Shown one piece after another: positions 35,335-43,906 of a stretch of DNA of 64,000 nucleotides. The notes under the pieces are model-generated. The model was not told the DNA's origin and ran no database searches. It saw only the letters and a list, made by a program, of their open reading frames with translations. This DNA is from CAYUVH01 sp964448135 (GTDB lineage: Bacteria; Verrucomicrobiota; Verrucomicrobiia; Limisphaerales; UBA8199). A program made the position numbers and the translations under genes. The DNA lies in assembly GCA_964448135.1 (NCBI GenBank), contig CAYUVH010000034.1:62001-126000 (forward strand), given 5' to 3'. Numbering within the stretch: position 1 is the stretch's first letter; each line of letters opens with the position of its first letter.

Positions 35335-35397
35335 GGCCCTATTCGGATTTCGTCCTTCGTCATTCTTTCGTCATTCGCCATTCGGAATTCGTCATTT
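35335..35397. repeat. hairpin repeat family B, right-type arm
   Basis: TTCGGATTTCGTCCTTCGTC then ATTCTTTCGTCATTCGCCAT and TCGGAATTCGTCATTTCCC. Matches 24093-24140 in pattern. It occupies the gap before the next minus-strand gene and overlaps its last bases. Confidence 0.75.
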
Positions 35398-35886
35398 CCC
35401 TCCCCCGTTCTTGCTGTTCAACAAATCCTCCAACTCCTTCCCCCGCGCGGCATAATCAATCCCCGTAATCACCCCCTTGGCATCCACCCACAGCACCGTC
35501 ATCTTGCCGTCCTTCATGGGGAACCGCGCCGCGACGTCCTTATCCTCCACGATCACCAGCGTAAACGGCTTCGCCTCCGCGCGCGACCGTGCGATCCGCC
35601 GCTTGAACATGCCGAAGCCGGAAATATTGACCACCAGCAGCGAATGATGTTGCTCAAACCAGTCGGCCTGCTGCAGCCCGTCAGGCGGGCCGCCTTCAAC
35701 CGGCGTATCGAAGATCACGGCCTTCGTCGCGTCCCCGGGCGTGAAGGTAAACGTGCCGCCTTTTTTATCCATGGCTTTGAAGCCGGCGAGGCTATCCCCG
35801 ACTTTGTAGAGATCGGCCCGGGCGGCCATGGCGAACGATAGAACGGCAAGGCAGAGAATTCGCGCGAAAATACCTTTGAAGCTCAT
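35392..35886 (-). CDS. secreted thioredoxin-like (YtfJ-like) protein without cysteines
   Basis: 164 residues with signal peptide (ILCLAVLSFAMAARA). The mature protein YKVGDSLAGFKAMDKKGGTF and TKAVIFDTPVEGGPPDGLQQ looks like a small thioredoxin-fold domain of the YtfJ type, and VLWVDAKGVITG fits the last strands. No CxxC is present. It lies upstream of the efflux genes on the same strand and could share their transcript. Family call is tentative. Confidence 0.6.
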   Translation of the reverse strand: MSFKGIFARILCLAVLSFAMAARADLYKVGDSLAGFKAMDKKGGTFTFTPGDATKAVIFDTPVEGGPPDGLQQADWFEQHHSLLVVNISGFGMFKRRIARSRAEAKPFTLVIVEDKDVAARFPMKDGKMTVLWVDAKGVITGIDYAARGKELEDLLNSKNGGGK

Positions 35887-35935
35887 ACGCTATCATTGCG
35901 AGGCGGCGCTCCGCCGTCAATCACCGCCCTTCCCC

Positions 35936-36044
35936 GGAGCGCGGCTGTCCTCAGCCGCAGCACGGCCGCATTTGCATATGGCAAAGGAATCAGTTCGCGC
36001 GCGCCTTCCAACTCGTCCCCGCTGCGGCTGAGGACAGCCGCGCT
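35936..36044. repeat. hairpin repeat family C, both arms
   Basis: Left arm 35938-35961 and right arm 36021-36044 are perfectly complementary over 24 bases (AGCGCGGCTGTCCTCAGCCG and the next four). Each arm is itself partly palindromic (GCGGCTGTCCTCAGCCGC). The 59-base interior contains a stretch TTCCAACTCGTCCCC that recurs in the copy at 47158-47266. Confidence 0.9.
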
Positions 36045-36121
36045 ACAGAGAAGATACTGCCACGAGCCAGAACGCCAGCCAGCAGCCTTGACTAAACCGT
36101 CATCCGTCCGATTCTTCTCCC

Positions 36122-36484
36122 ATGCAACGCGTCACCGGAATTGGCGGCTTCTTTTTTCGCGCGAACAACCCCGATGCCCTCGCCCAATGGTATAAAGACC
36201 ATCTCGGCGTGGATCTCATCCCGCCCGACTACGACCAAAAGCCTTGGACCCAGGAAGCCGGCCCGACGGCCTTCGCTCCCTTCGCGAAGGATAGCGAGTA
36301 TTTCGGCAATCCCACGAAGAATTGGATGCTCAATTTCCGCGTCCGCGACCTGGACGCAATGGTGAAACAACTCCGCGACGCGAAGATCGAGGTGAAAGTT
36401 GATCCAGAGAAATATCCCAACGGACGATTCGCGCGGCTAAATGATCCCGAGGGGAATCCGATTGAATTGTGGGAGCCGAAATGA
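36122..36484 (+). CDS. VOC-family (glyoxalase/bleomycin-resistance-like) protein
   Basis: 120 residues. The vicinal-oxygen-chelate fold is shown by GIGGFFFRANNPDALAQWYK, WMLNFRVRDLDAMVKQLRDA and the C-terminal RLNDPEGNPIELWEPK with the metal-ligand Glu. These small cytoplasmic proteins include lyases and isomerases; the substrate cannot be inferred. It stands alone between a repeat and the Wzz-like gene. Confidence 0.87.
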   Translation: MQRVTGIGGFFFRANNPDALAQWYKDHLGVDLIPPDYDQKPWTQEAGPTAFAPFAKDSEYFGNPTKNWMLNFRVRDLDAMVKQLRDAKIEVKVDPEKYPNGRFARLNDPEGNPIELWEPK

Positions 36485-36612
36485 ACAGCTTCGAGTAACC
36501 GCACCGCCTGCCCTTGGGTAGGGATGGGGTTGGATAGGAATGCTTGCAGAGTGACTCGATCCGGGGCAACTTTCGAGTTACATCCAGCTTCAGTCATAAC
36601 CGGGATGCTCGC

Positions 36613-37524
36613 ATGAATTCCGAACCTGCTCCTCCAAAACCCGAAACCAAACCATCACCCGAGGCACCCGCTAGTCGGCCTCCCTTTCCCTTCTCGATTG
36701 TACTTTGCGTGTGGCTGCTGGTTGCATTCACGGTAACCATGCTTACCTTCATCTTGCCTGAGACTTTCGCCAGCACCGCCCGCCTCAGGGTCGAGCGGGA
36801 TCAGACCGACGTCGCTGGCATCAGCGCACCGAAAACGGACGTCGCCTACGATCCCTATTTTATTCAAACCGAATTCGAAATCATCCGGTCGGAGTTGGTT
36901 TTGGGTATGGTCATCAACGATCTGAAACTGCACAGCGAGTGGAGCAATCGCTATCACCGACAGCTCAAGCGGGCCGAATGCCTGGCCATTCTCAAACGCC
37001 AGATCGAAATCAAACCGTTTCGCAGCACCAGCATCATCGAGATTACCGCGTTTGGTCCAAAGCCGGAGGAAGCCGCTCAAATCGCCAACGCCATCGCCGA
37101 GGCCTACAGGAATTACCGCTTTGAGCGGAGGACGGAGCTCTTAAAGGGGGGAATCAAAGCGTTGGCGGCTGTTTACAATGATAACGAGGCGAAGATTCGG
37201 GCGGTCAGGGCCGAAATGACGCAGCTAGCGCGCGACCAGGCCAATCAAGACTCGAACCGGCTGGATGAAGCGAAAAGAAGCCTCGAGGATCTTCAACGCC
37301 TGGACCATGAAGTATCCGCGAAAATGGACGGGGCAAGGACGGACCTGAGTTTGCCGGCCTCGAGCATGGTCACCATTGTGGATATCGCGACGCCTAATCC
37401 CAAACCGATCCGTCCGAACAAGCCATTCATCATTGCGCTTGGCATCCTCGCGGGTGGCCTGGCTGGGCTCTTGTTGGCTGGGTTCGCCTATGCAATGCGC
37501 CGCCGGGTTGTTTGGCGTATGTAA
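36613..37524 (+). CDS. Wzz/polysaccharide co-polymerase-like membrane protein
   Basis: 303 residues from ATG 36613. Two membrane helices (about 27-50 and 270-293) flank a periplasmic region that begins with the Wzz-type strand TARLRVERDQTDVAG and continues into a long coiled coil (residues 175-245). The pattern SIIEITAFGPKPEEAAQIAN and IVDIATPNPKPIRPNKPFII is typical of chain-length determinant proteins and the N-terminal half of tyrosine-kinase regulators. No kinase domain follows. No polymerase gene is adjacent, so its partner is unknown. Confidence 0.8.
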   Translation: MNSEPAPPKPETKPSPEAPASRPPFPFSIVLCVWLLVAFTVTMLTFILPETFASTARLRVERDQTDVAGISAPKTDVAYDPYFIQTEFEIIRSELVLGMVINDLKLHSEWSNRYHRQLKRAECLAILKRQIEIKPFRSTSIIEITAFGPKPEEAAQIANAIAEAYRNYRFERRTELLKGGIKALAAVYNDNEAKIRAVRAEMTQLARDQANQDSNRLDEAKRSLEDLQRLDHEVSAKMDGARTDLSLPASSMVTIVDIATPNPKPIRPNKPFIIALGILAGGLAGLLLAGFAYAMRRRVVWRM

Positions 37525-37598
37525 AGGGACCCAGGAGACGCTTGCCCGGGGGGGACAAAAGGTTCGATAATCCACCCGAGGCACGGATCGCACCGCGT

Positions 37599-38048
37599 AT
37601 GTTTCTTAAGCCAAAACGCAAGTTCGTCTGGGTCGCCGTTGCGTCAGCCGCCGCACTGATCATGCTCGGGCTTTTCTTCGCCGATTCGACTTCCCGCATC
37701 AAGATCGCAAGCGGGTTCTCCACCCAGGACGTGCGCGCAATCCGGCGGGAAGTCTCCCGCATGCGGTGGGAGGAATTTCGCAATTCCGTCGCGGCACTCG
37801 ACTCTAAGCGATTCGGCCAACGTACTCTCCCCATTGTGTTTAGCTGGACCGAAACCATCGCCGGCTCTCCCGGGCCACCGGGAGGAGCTTTCGTGGGATG
37901 TCGTGGGATATTCTCTGGCACCGAATGCACGTTCATGGTCTCCAACAGCACAAACGGCTGGAAATGCCGCTCGATGGGTTTCACGGATGCGGCCACCATG
38001 CGAAAGGTCCGCGAAGCGATGCAGGAAGTCGTCACGGCGCATCCCTGA
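37599..38048 (+). CDS. hypothetical membrane-anchored protein
   Basis: 149 residues from ATG 37599 (MFLKPKRKFVWVAVASAAAL), with one membrane helix at about 9-28. The rest is soluble and contains two cysteines (GCRGIFSGTECTF) that may form a disulfide. It follows the Wzz-like gene at 74 bases. I recognise no family. The longer upstream start has no better support. Confidence 0.6.
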   Translation: MFLKPKRKFVWVAVASAAALIMLGLFFADSTSRIKIASGFSTQDVRAIRREVSRMRWEEFRNSVAALDSKRFGQRTLPIVFSWTETIAGSPGPPGGAFVGCRGIFSGTECTFMVSNSTNGWKCRSMGFTDAATMRKVREAMQEVVTAHP

Positions 38049-38105
38049 CGGATTTTTGCCCCGGTGCTTCTTTCTGCGTCCGGGTTTTCCATTCTGCCTT
38101 TTCCA

Positions 38106-40571
38106 CTACGGCAGCCCCACTCGCACCCGGTAAAACTCCCGCGGTTGCGTTGTCAAAACCATAAAGTTCGTCAGCACCGTCGCCGCCATCACGGCATTCG
38201 TTCTCACACTCGCCCAGTCCACCAAATTGGTGGATAGTTCCATCACATACTGCCGCCCGGTCACATTCGTGTAACTCAACGAGATCATTCCCGCGCCCGC
38301 CAGTGCCGCGCTCACACGCAACGCCGAGTTCGCATTACGCGGATCCGTTCCAGCAATCGCCTCCTGTGCCTCACTGAATCCATCTCCGTCATCGTCATCG
38401 CTCGTGATATTCGCGAGCACCAGCGTCAGAGCGCGCTCGCCGGTGTAACCGCCGCCATCGGTCCAGCGGACGCGGAGATGCTTTACCGGGCTCGTCTCGT
38501 AATCCAGCGCCTGCGCGGCATACAATGCGTCGCCCACGATTGTAAAATCCCCGTTGTTAGTGTCACCGTCACCCGCCACGAGCGAGTAATCGCAAGCCAC
38601 TCCCGACAAACTTCCGCCCCCCGAGATTTCCGCCACCTGCATCCCGGCTGCCGTCGTCTCAGGAATTTCGGTCACCGACAGCGCAACCGTCCGCGGTCGC
38701 TCCATCGCCAACAGGCTCAGGGTATCCCGCGCGTCCATGACGTTGAGCGTGGTGTGGCGTGTCGCCACAGCCGCGACGGCGTTGGTATAGACCGCGCGGC
38801 GGGAATCCGACTCCGCGCCGGTCAGTCGACCCGCCTTGGCCGTCCAATCCCATGGCGGAATCAGCCACTGGGGTTTAATCCGCGCCGGTGAGTTGTACAC
38901 AAACTCCCACGCCGATTGCGTCGCGATGAGATCGTTGTCGTGCAGCTTCACACCTACGAACCACGGCGGCACGCCTTGCACGCTGGAGTGCGCATTCGTG
39001 AAAGCCTTGTCTATGGTGTTCACATCGTTGCTGCCTTTAAAGTATTCGATGAGCTTCCAATCATAACTTTCCGGGCGCAGATACGAACCAAAGCGTTTGT
39101 CGCCAACATTCACGGCGACATCGCGGTGCTCGACGAACAGTCCCGCGCCCGCGTTGGTGAACGCCCGAAACACATTCGACGCGACGCCGGCATTGGTCGC
39201 CGCGTTCGGCCCTACAATCGTCGGCGCATAACCCATTAACGACGTCAGCTTCGCGTAACCTCCGCTGGCCGATGTCGGCACGCCGTTCGAAAGATCGAGC
39301 CCGTGCGCCTCGTAGTTGGTGATGTCCGCGTAACTCGTCGTGTTCGTCCAGACGAAGTCGTTGGCGTAGGGTTTCGGGGGACGCACGTGATAGCCCATGT
39401 CCACCCACGCCGAACTTTGCAGCCGTCCGAAAATCTCCGGCGCATTGGTCAGCAAAATGTCCGTCTGCCACGTTGTCAGAAACACATCCACCGGCACCCG
39501 GCTCGCCTCGTGCTGGTTCAAGAGCGTCCGCAATTCCGCCGCGCTGTTGCTCGGATACGAAAAATCCTGCCAGTTCAGCGAAAACGTGATGTTATCGGTC
39601 GGCCGCAGATACAGGCTCGAAACGCCGCTGAACGGCGCGTTCGACCAGATTTGCAGCGCCCCCTCGAAATTCGTCACACCAAAACGGCCCGCGTCCCGCC
39701 ACCGCTTGATCGTCTCCAACTGCGCCACGATCTTGTTCGTGTAATCGCCGAACATGTCGCGGTGATTGAAGACGATTCCAACCGTCCACAATTTATTGCT
39801 GTGCGGTTGGGAGCCGTCCTCCAGCATCGTGAGCAGCCGGTCCGTCTCGTGCAGGTCCTGCTCCCAGTTCCCCACCGCCGCGATCTGCCCACTTGGATCA
39901 TCCACGAGATACGCATTGGTTCCCGCCGGACGCCACAGGCCGGCGACGTGCGGATCATCGCGGTGACTCGCCGTGCCGCCCCCTATGAGCAGGTGAGGCT
40001 TCCAGCTGAAATTTGTGTAAATCAGGCCCGTGAGACCGTTCGTGGTGCGGATGAATTTCGGCCAGTCCTGGTAGCCGTTGTTCGTATACACGTGCCCGCC
40101 GACCACGCCAGCCGGCGACGAGCCGCCAAGCTGTTGGGTGAGATACGCGACGTCGGCATAGTTGTAGCCGTAATTTTCATGCGAGTGCGGGTCGAGTTCA
40201 ACGCCGAGATTTTCGTGGAGATATCGCAATGTGGTTTTGCCGGCGGAAAGGTAGGACGCGTTGAAATTGGCGAGGCCGTTGGTGGTCTCGAATTTCTCCA
40301 TGCCTCTAAGAAAATTCCAATCACTCTGAAAATCCCACGCGAGATGGCGGTTGGTGCACTCGCTCGCAAACCACAAAATCGCCTTCCGCCACGCATCGTA
40401 ATTGGTGGCGGCCGTGGTTCGGAAGTCAGGAGTATTGGGCGAGCCGCCGGGTTCTTCACTGTGAACGGCGATGATGAAATAGACCGTCGGTGCGTTGGTC
40501 ACGCCACGCGCCGCGAATGCAAACAGCCCCAGCCCGATCACCATCGCCACCCAGTTCAATCGAGTGCTCAT
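38106..40571 (-). CDS. large secreted protein, C-terminal calcium-type repeat
   Basis: 821 residues from ATG 40571; the signal peptide is WVAMVIGLGLFAFAARG. The N-terminal 450 residues carry EELDPHSHENYGYNYADVAY-like sequence (ELDPHSHENYGYN) and TVGIVFNHRDMFGDY, which may be a polysaccharide deacetylase or similar barrel, but the metal motif is not conclusive. Near residue 740 a DDDDGDGFSEAQEAIAGTDP segment is a thrombospondin-type/EF-like calcium motif typical of verrucomicrobial secreted proteins. It ends in a beta-domain (YVMELSTNLVDWASV). No function assigned. Confidence 0.78.
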   Translation of the reverse strand: MSTRLNWVAMVIGLGLFAFAARGVTNAPTVYFIIAVHSEEPGGSPNTPDFRTTAATNYDAWRKAILWFASECTNRHLAWDFQSDWNFLRGMEKFETTNGLANFNASYLSAGKTTLRYLHENLGVELDPHSHENYGYNYADVAYLTQQLGGSSPAGVVGGHVYTNNGYQDWPKFIRTTNGLTGLIYTNFSWKPHLLIGGGTASHRDDPHVAGLWRPAGTNAYLVDDPSGQIAAVGNWEQDLHETDRLLTMLEDGSQPHSNKLWTVGIVFNHRDMFGDYTNKIVAQLETIKRWRDAGRFGVTNFEGALQIWSNAPFSGVSSLYLRPTDNITFSLNWQDFSYPSNSAAELRTLLNQHEASRVPVDVFLTTWQTDILLTNAPEIFGRLQSSAWVDMGYHVRPPKPYANDFVWTNTTSYADITNYEAHGLDLSNGVPTSASGGYAKLTSLMGYAPTIVGPNAATNAGVASNVFRAFTNAGAGLFVEHRDVAVNVGDKRFGSYLRPESYDWKLIEYFKGSNDVNTIDKAFTNAHSSVQGVPPWFVGVKLHDNDLIATQSAWEFVYNSPARIKPQWLIPPWDWTAKAGRLTGAESDSRRAVYTNAVAAVATRHTTLNVMDARDTLSLLAMERPRTVALSVTEIPETTAAGMQVAEISGGGSLSGVACDYSLVAGDGDTNNGDFTIVGDALYAAQALDYETSPVKHLRVRWTDGGGYTGERALTLVLANITSDDDDGDGFSEAQEAIAGTDPRNANSALRVSAALAGAGMISLSYTNVTGRQYVMELSTNLVDWASVRTNAVMAATVLTNFMVLTTQPREFYRVRVGLP

Positions 40572-40623
40572 CCACCTACCCGTATCCGGTTGGTGGGCGG
40601 GAATTACACTGTCGAAAGGCGAA

Positions 40624-40701
40624 AACGCAAAGGGTATAAGACGCAAAGTGGGCTTTACCTCTGTAAGCCTCTGCGTCTTTGCGTCTTATGCCCTTTGCGT
40701 T
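40624..40701. repeat. hairpin repeat family D, both arms
   Basis: Arms 40624-40648 and 40677-40701 pair at 24 of 25 positions (AACGCAAAGGGTATAAGACG and five more). It sits between two minus-strand genes. A left-arm-like copy (ACCGCAAAGAGCGCAAAGGA) is at about 44914-44943. Confidence 0.88.
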
Positions 40702-40707
40702 CTGTCT

Positions 40708-41157
40708 TTAAGGCCGCTGCTCCCGCTCCTCCAAAATCTCCACTTCCTCACCCGTGACCAAAACCCGCCACCGATACGGCGGCAGCTTGGGCAATCGCAC
40801 CGCATCCAACTCCTCCAATCCCTCGATGAACGCCTTGCAAACCCGGTGCCACCCATCCAGCACATCACCGGTCGGCGACAGAATAATCGGATAACTCAAA
40901 TCCGCCGCGATGATGTCCCGCGCGTGCTCCGCGATGGCTCGGACGGTGGGCAGAATGTTCCGCGGCCCGCCAAACCAGCACACTTCGTCGAAGCCGGTCA
41001 ACTCGCTCAATCGCACCTTTTGCACCGGCAGGCCCTCCGCCAGTTCCCAAAGCTCATGCATCCGCCAGAATCGCATCGAACCATCCGCGCCCGGCGGTTC
41101 GCAGGACCGCCGCTTCGCGGCGCGTTCGTTGACGGGTTTCTTTCGCTCCGTGCCCAT
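40708..41157 (-). CDS. ParB/sulfiredoxin-fold-like protein
   Basis: 149 residues from ATG 41157, which has AAGGGA just upstream; an in-frame ATG at 41172 is possible. The centre (VRLSELTGFDEVCWFGGPRN, then ADLSYPIILSPTGDVLDGWH) matches the ParB N-terminal/sulfiredoxin fold, where GxxxDGxHR is the nucleotide-binding box (here GDVLDGWHR). Standalone members bind CTP or ATP or have unknown roles. No parA or parS is nearby, so it is not a plasmid-partition gene as far as can be seen. Confidence 0.65.
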   Translation of the reverse strand: MGTERKKPVNERAAKRRSCEPPGADGSMRFWRMHELWELAEGLPVQKVRLSELTGFDEVCWFGGPRNILPTVRAIAEHARDIIAADLSYPIILSPTGDVLDGWHRVCKAFIEGLEELDAVRLPKLPPYRWRVLVTGEEVEILEEREQRP

Positions 41158-41178
41158 GAGTCCCTTTCCCATGTGTCA

Positions 41179-41520
41179 TCACGACCGTTTGAAATGCACA
41201 ATCACCAACAGAACCACCGGTATCACCGTTCCGAAGGCCAGCGCCGCCCATACATTTTTCCGATTCTCCCCAAATCGAAATGCCATGACGATTCCCAGGA
41301 TCGAAGTGACCACCACCGACAACCCCATCAACGACGCCAGCAACATGAAGGGCAGCGAACCATAACCTTTCGTGTGCGCCTCGGTGAGCACCGGGATCTT
41401 GACCCCGAACATCTGCACGGCGCCGGTCACCGCAAAAAGAATCAACATCGGCGCAAAAACGCAGCCAAGATAAAGATGCAGTTTCCGAAGCGCCTTCACA
41501 CGTTGCTGATCGCCGAGCAT
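41179..41520 (-). CDS. small PepSY-TM-like membrane protein
   Basis: 113 residues. Three hydrophobic segments (about 15-35, 55-78, 88-108). The first, RKLHLYLGCVFAPMLILFAV, resembles the opening helix of PepSY-associated TM proteins. The start is uncertain between ATG 41520 and GTG 41535. It lies seven bases upstream of the ParB-like gene on the same strand. Function unknown. Confidence 0.65.
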   Translation of the reverse strand: MLGDQQRVKALRKLHLYLGCVFAPMLILFAVTGAVQMFGVKIPVLTEAHTKGYGSLPFMLLASLMGLSVVVTSILGIVMAFRFGENRKNVWAALAFGTVIPVVLLVIVHFKRS

Positions 41521-41600
41521 ACCTCGTCGGCCCACCGACCGCTAGACTCAATCCTCAGCCACGCCTTCAACTCATGGCATTCACTGACTCACTGACTTTC

Positions 41601-41710
41601 TTGACACCTCCCCAAATCGTGTCACCGTATCTCCGGAGGCATTTCCCGCCCGGGAATCGCAGGAGCACCAACCGGTTTCCACATGGGCGAAACCAGGGAA
41701 ATCAGACTGC
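41601..41710. repeat. dispersed intergenic element, copy 2 (copy 1 at 11452)
   Basis: TTGACACCTCCCCAAATCGT through TATCTCCGGAGGCATTTCCC and GCCCGGGAATCGCAGG matches 11452-11517, then GGGCGAAACCAGGGAAAT matches the second block. Both copies are followed within 70-250 bases by GCTATTGCCAC. Confidence 0.7.
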
Positions 41711-41909
41711 AACCAGGGATAGACCATGCTATTGCCACGGACGGCTAAGGCGAACATCACGGCCCGACGCCGCCCCAAATCAAAAACCGATTCCAACCAA
41801 TGAAATCAACGTCTGTTGCGACTCGCACCTCGTTTCCAACCAATGTTTACGGGCCTTTCTCAAACTGTAGCACCCTTGTTGCACCTTGCGTTGCACCCTG
41901 AAACCCATT

Positions 41910-41970
41910 TTCGATCAATGTTTATGCGGTTTGTTGCATGTTACACCCTGTCAGGGGGTATGCCACCCCC
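41910..41970. repeat. dispersed intergenic sequence shared with 46575-46650
   Basis: TCAATGTTTATGCGG and then GGGGGTATGCCACCCCC occur here; TCAATGTTTATGGGCC and GAGGGTATGCCCCCC occur at 46580-46645. A third CAATGTTTACGGGCC is at 41837-41852. Short but repeated in the same order. Confidence 0.5.
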
Positions 41971-42061
41971 TCTTACTCCTAATCTTAATCTTAATCCTAA
42001 CCCCCTCCGCAAAACACTGAACCTTTCCACCGCGCAAAGCGTCTGGCATGAAATACTTGCA

Positions 42062-43537
42062 ATGAAGAACCTCCTCTCGATCTCCTGCGCCGCCGCGTTG
42101 CTGTTCCCGGTCACGTCCCCAGCCTTGGATACAGCCGCGCGCCCCAACATCCTGTTCATCCTCTCGGACGACCAATCCGTCCCACACGCCGGCTGCTACG
42201 GCGACAAGGCCATCAAAACCCCGAACCTGGATCATTTTGCGAGCGAAGGCATGTGCTTCGAGAAACAATTCTGCGGCGCGCCGCAGTGCGTGCCTTCGCG
42301 CGCGACGTTCATGACGGGCCGCTCGCCGGTCGCGGCGCGGATCACGCGGTTTTCGTCGCCGCTGCCCGCGGATGTCCCCACGCTGCCGGAGCTGCTGCGC
42401 GCGGACGGGTATTACACGGGGATTTGCCGGCGCACGTATCATCTGGACGGCGCTTCCGGTCCGGACACCAGCGCGGTGTTTCAACGGCACCCGGAATTGA
42501 AAACCTTTGCCAACCGCGTGGATTTTCTGGAGGTGGATTCCACGCGCGACCGCACCGTGCCGGTGGTCAACGAGTTCCTCGATAAAGTGCCGGCAGGAAA
42601 GCCGTTCTTCCTCTGGGTCAGCTTCAACGATCCGCATCATCCCTGGGACGAGAAAGCGATCCCGCAGCCGCACGACCCCGCGAAGATCACCGTGCCGCCG
42701 TACTTGCCCGACCTTCCCGAAGTGCGCAAAGACCTCGCGCGTTACTACGACGAAATCGCGCGCATGGACGAGGAGTTTCAGTGGGTGATGGACATCCTCC
42801 AGAAGCGCGGCCTGGCCACGAACACGATTGTGGTCTTCATGGGTGACAACGGCTACGCCTTCCCGCACGGCAAAGGTTCGCTGTACGATCCCGGCCTGAA
42901 CACGCCGCTGATCGTCCGTTGGCCGGGCAAAGTCAAACCCGGCACGCGCAGCCGCGAACTAATCTCCGGCGAAGACATCGCCCCCACCCTGCTGGCGGCG
43001 GCGGGATTACCGGCCGCGAAGGGCATGAGCGGCGTGAGTTTCCTGAATCTGCTCCTCGGCGAAAAATTCGAAGGGCGCAAATACATCTTCGCCGAGCGCG
43101 GAGTGCATGGGCAGGCGACCTTCAACGAAAACACGAAAGCGAATGGCTACGACCTGTCCCGTTGCGCGCGCTCGAAGCAGTTCAAGCTGATCTACAACTG
43201 CACGCCGAACCAAATCTACGCGCCGGTGGATAGCACGGGCGACAGCTATTGGCAGCGGATGGAAGCCCTGCACCGCGAAGGCAAGCTCGCGCCCGAATTC
43301 GAGCGCACCTACTTCACGTCGCCCCGGCCCATTTATGAGCTCTACGACCTGGATAAAGACCCGGGCGAACTCCACAACCTCGCGGGGAAGCCGGAATATC
43401 GGGACGTTCAGCGCGAGCTCGTCGCGGCGCTCCAGGAAAAAATGATTCTGGATTACGATTATCTGCCACTACCCAGCAACGGAGACGGCCCGGCCCGGGG
43501 AAAACAGAAGGCCGGAAAGAAACGTAGCGCGGAGTGA
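42062..43537 (+). CDS. secreted sulfatase (formylglycine, Cys-type)
   Basis: 491 residues from ATG 42062 (MKNLLSISCAAALLFPVTSPA, signal peptide). The alkaline-phosphatase fold is shown by RPNILFILSDDQSVPHAGCY (metal Asp pair), the sulfatase signature CVPSRATFMTGR with Cys as the formylglycine precursor, and FMGDNGYAFPHGKGSLYDPG (metal Asp-Asn). HPWDEK/KPFFLWVSFNDPHHPW is also conserved. It should cleave sulfate esters on an exported substrate such as an algal or host polysaccharide. Activation needs a formylglycine-generating enzyme; the only SUMF-fold protein in the window lacks the catalytic cysteines, so the activator is elsewhere. Confidence 0.92.
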   Translation: MKNLLSISCAAALLFPVTSPALDTAARPNILFILSDDQSVPHAGCYGDKAIKTPNLDHFASEGMCFEKQFCGAPQCVPSRATFMTGRSPVAARITRFSSPLPADVPTLPELLRADGYYTGICRRTYHLDGASGPDTSAVFQRHPELKTFANRVDFLEVDSTRDRTVPVVNEFLDKVPAGKPFFLWVSFNDPHHPWDEKAIPQPHDPAKITVPPYLPDLPEVRKDLARYYDEIARMDEEFQWVMDILQKRGLATNTIVVFMGDNGYAFPHGKGSLYDPGLNTPLIVRWPGKVKPGTRSRELISGEDIAPTLLAAAGLPAAKGMSGVSFLNLLLGEKFEGRKYIFAERGVHGQATFNENTKANGYDLSRCARSKQFKLIYNCTPNQIYAPVDSTGDSYWQRMEALHREGKLAPEFERTYFTSPRPIYELYDLDKDPGELHNLAGKPEYRDVQRELVAALQEKMILDYDYLPLPSNGDGPARGKQKAGKKRSAE

Positions 43538-43644
43538 TCCAGACTAATTGTCAGAATTCATTTCGGATCGAATGGGTGGGGCGAGCGTCCTCGCGAGCCA
43601 TTTCCAGAAATCTATTTTGTCATTCATTAAAGACTCCCTTTTGA

Positions 43645-43711
43645 AAGCCCCAACGGGGCGCCCCATACCAGCCCGGGGCAAAGCGCCTCAGGGAGCGACG
43701 CCCCGGGTTAA
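43645..43711. repeat. GCCCC-AAC-GGGGC dispersed repeat-like element
   Basis: GCCCCAACGGGGCGCCCCAT then ACCAGCCCGGGGCAAAGCGC and GCGACGCCCCGGGTT. Two nested hairpins, GCCCC/GGGGC and CCCGGGGC/GCCCCGGG. The shape matches intergenic repeats common in planctomycetes and verrucomicrobia; only one copy is in this window. Confidence 0.65.
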
Positions 43712-43729
43712 GACGCCCAACCCATCATC

Positions 43730-43798
43730 CTCTCCTTTTTCCGTTTTTGTTTGCCGAGCCATTTTGAGGCTCGGCAAACAAAAATGGAAAAAGGAGAG
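43730..43798. terminator. 31-base near-perfect inverted repeat, probable bidirectional terminator
   Basis: Arms 43730-43760 and 43768-43798 pair at 30 of 31 positions around a seven-base loop (ATTTTGA). Each arm contains TTTTT tracts (CTCTCCTTTTTCCGTTTTTG). It lies between the convergent sulfatase and methyltransferase genes. Terminator function is inferred from position; there is no U-run directly after the stem. Confidence 0.6.
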
Positions 43799-43906
43799 GG
43801 AATCATTTTGAATCACGCGACCCAGGACGGCGCTTGCCGCTAACCGGCACTTGTCCTGGGCAATTACCTGTCCTCCTTTCAGGACTTCAATTTGGCCGCC
43901 CCACCC

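Larger units (their letters stand above)
41521..42061. other. gene-free region with dispersed elements, 541 bases
   Basis: Contains copy 2 of the dispersed element (41601-41710) and the CAATGTTTAYGGGC-type sequences (41834-41860 and 41910-41965). The sulfatase frame extends upstream through part of it but without a signal peptide or domain. I call no gene. Confidence 0.55.
43538..43906. other. intergenic region with repeat and long hairpin, 369 bases
   Basis: No gene supported. It contains a GCCCC-AAC-GGGGC type repeat (43645-43711) and a 31-base near-perfect inverted repeat (43730-43798). The genes on either side are convergent. Confidence 0.6.

Noticed and set aside
8945..43537. SUMF1-like protein as the activator of the sulfatase at 42062.
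   Set aside because: Its catalytic cysteine pair is missing and the genes are 32 kb apart.
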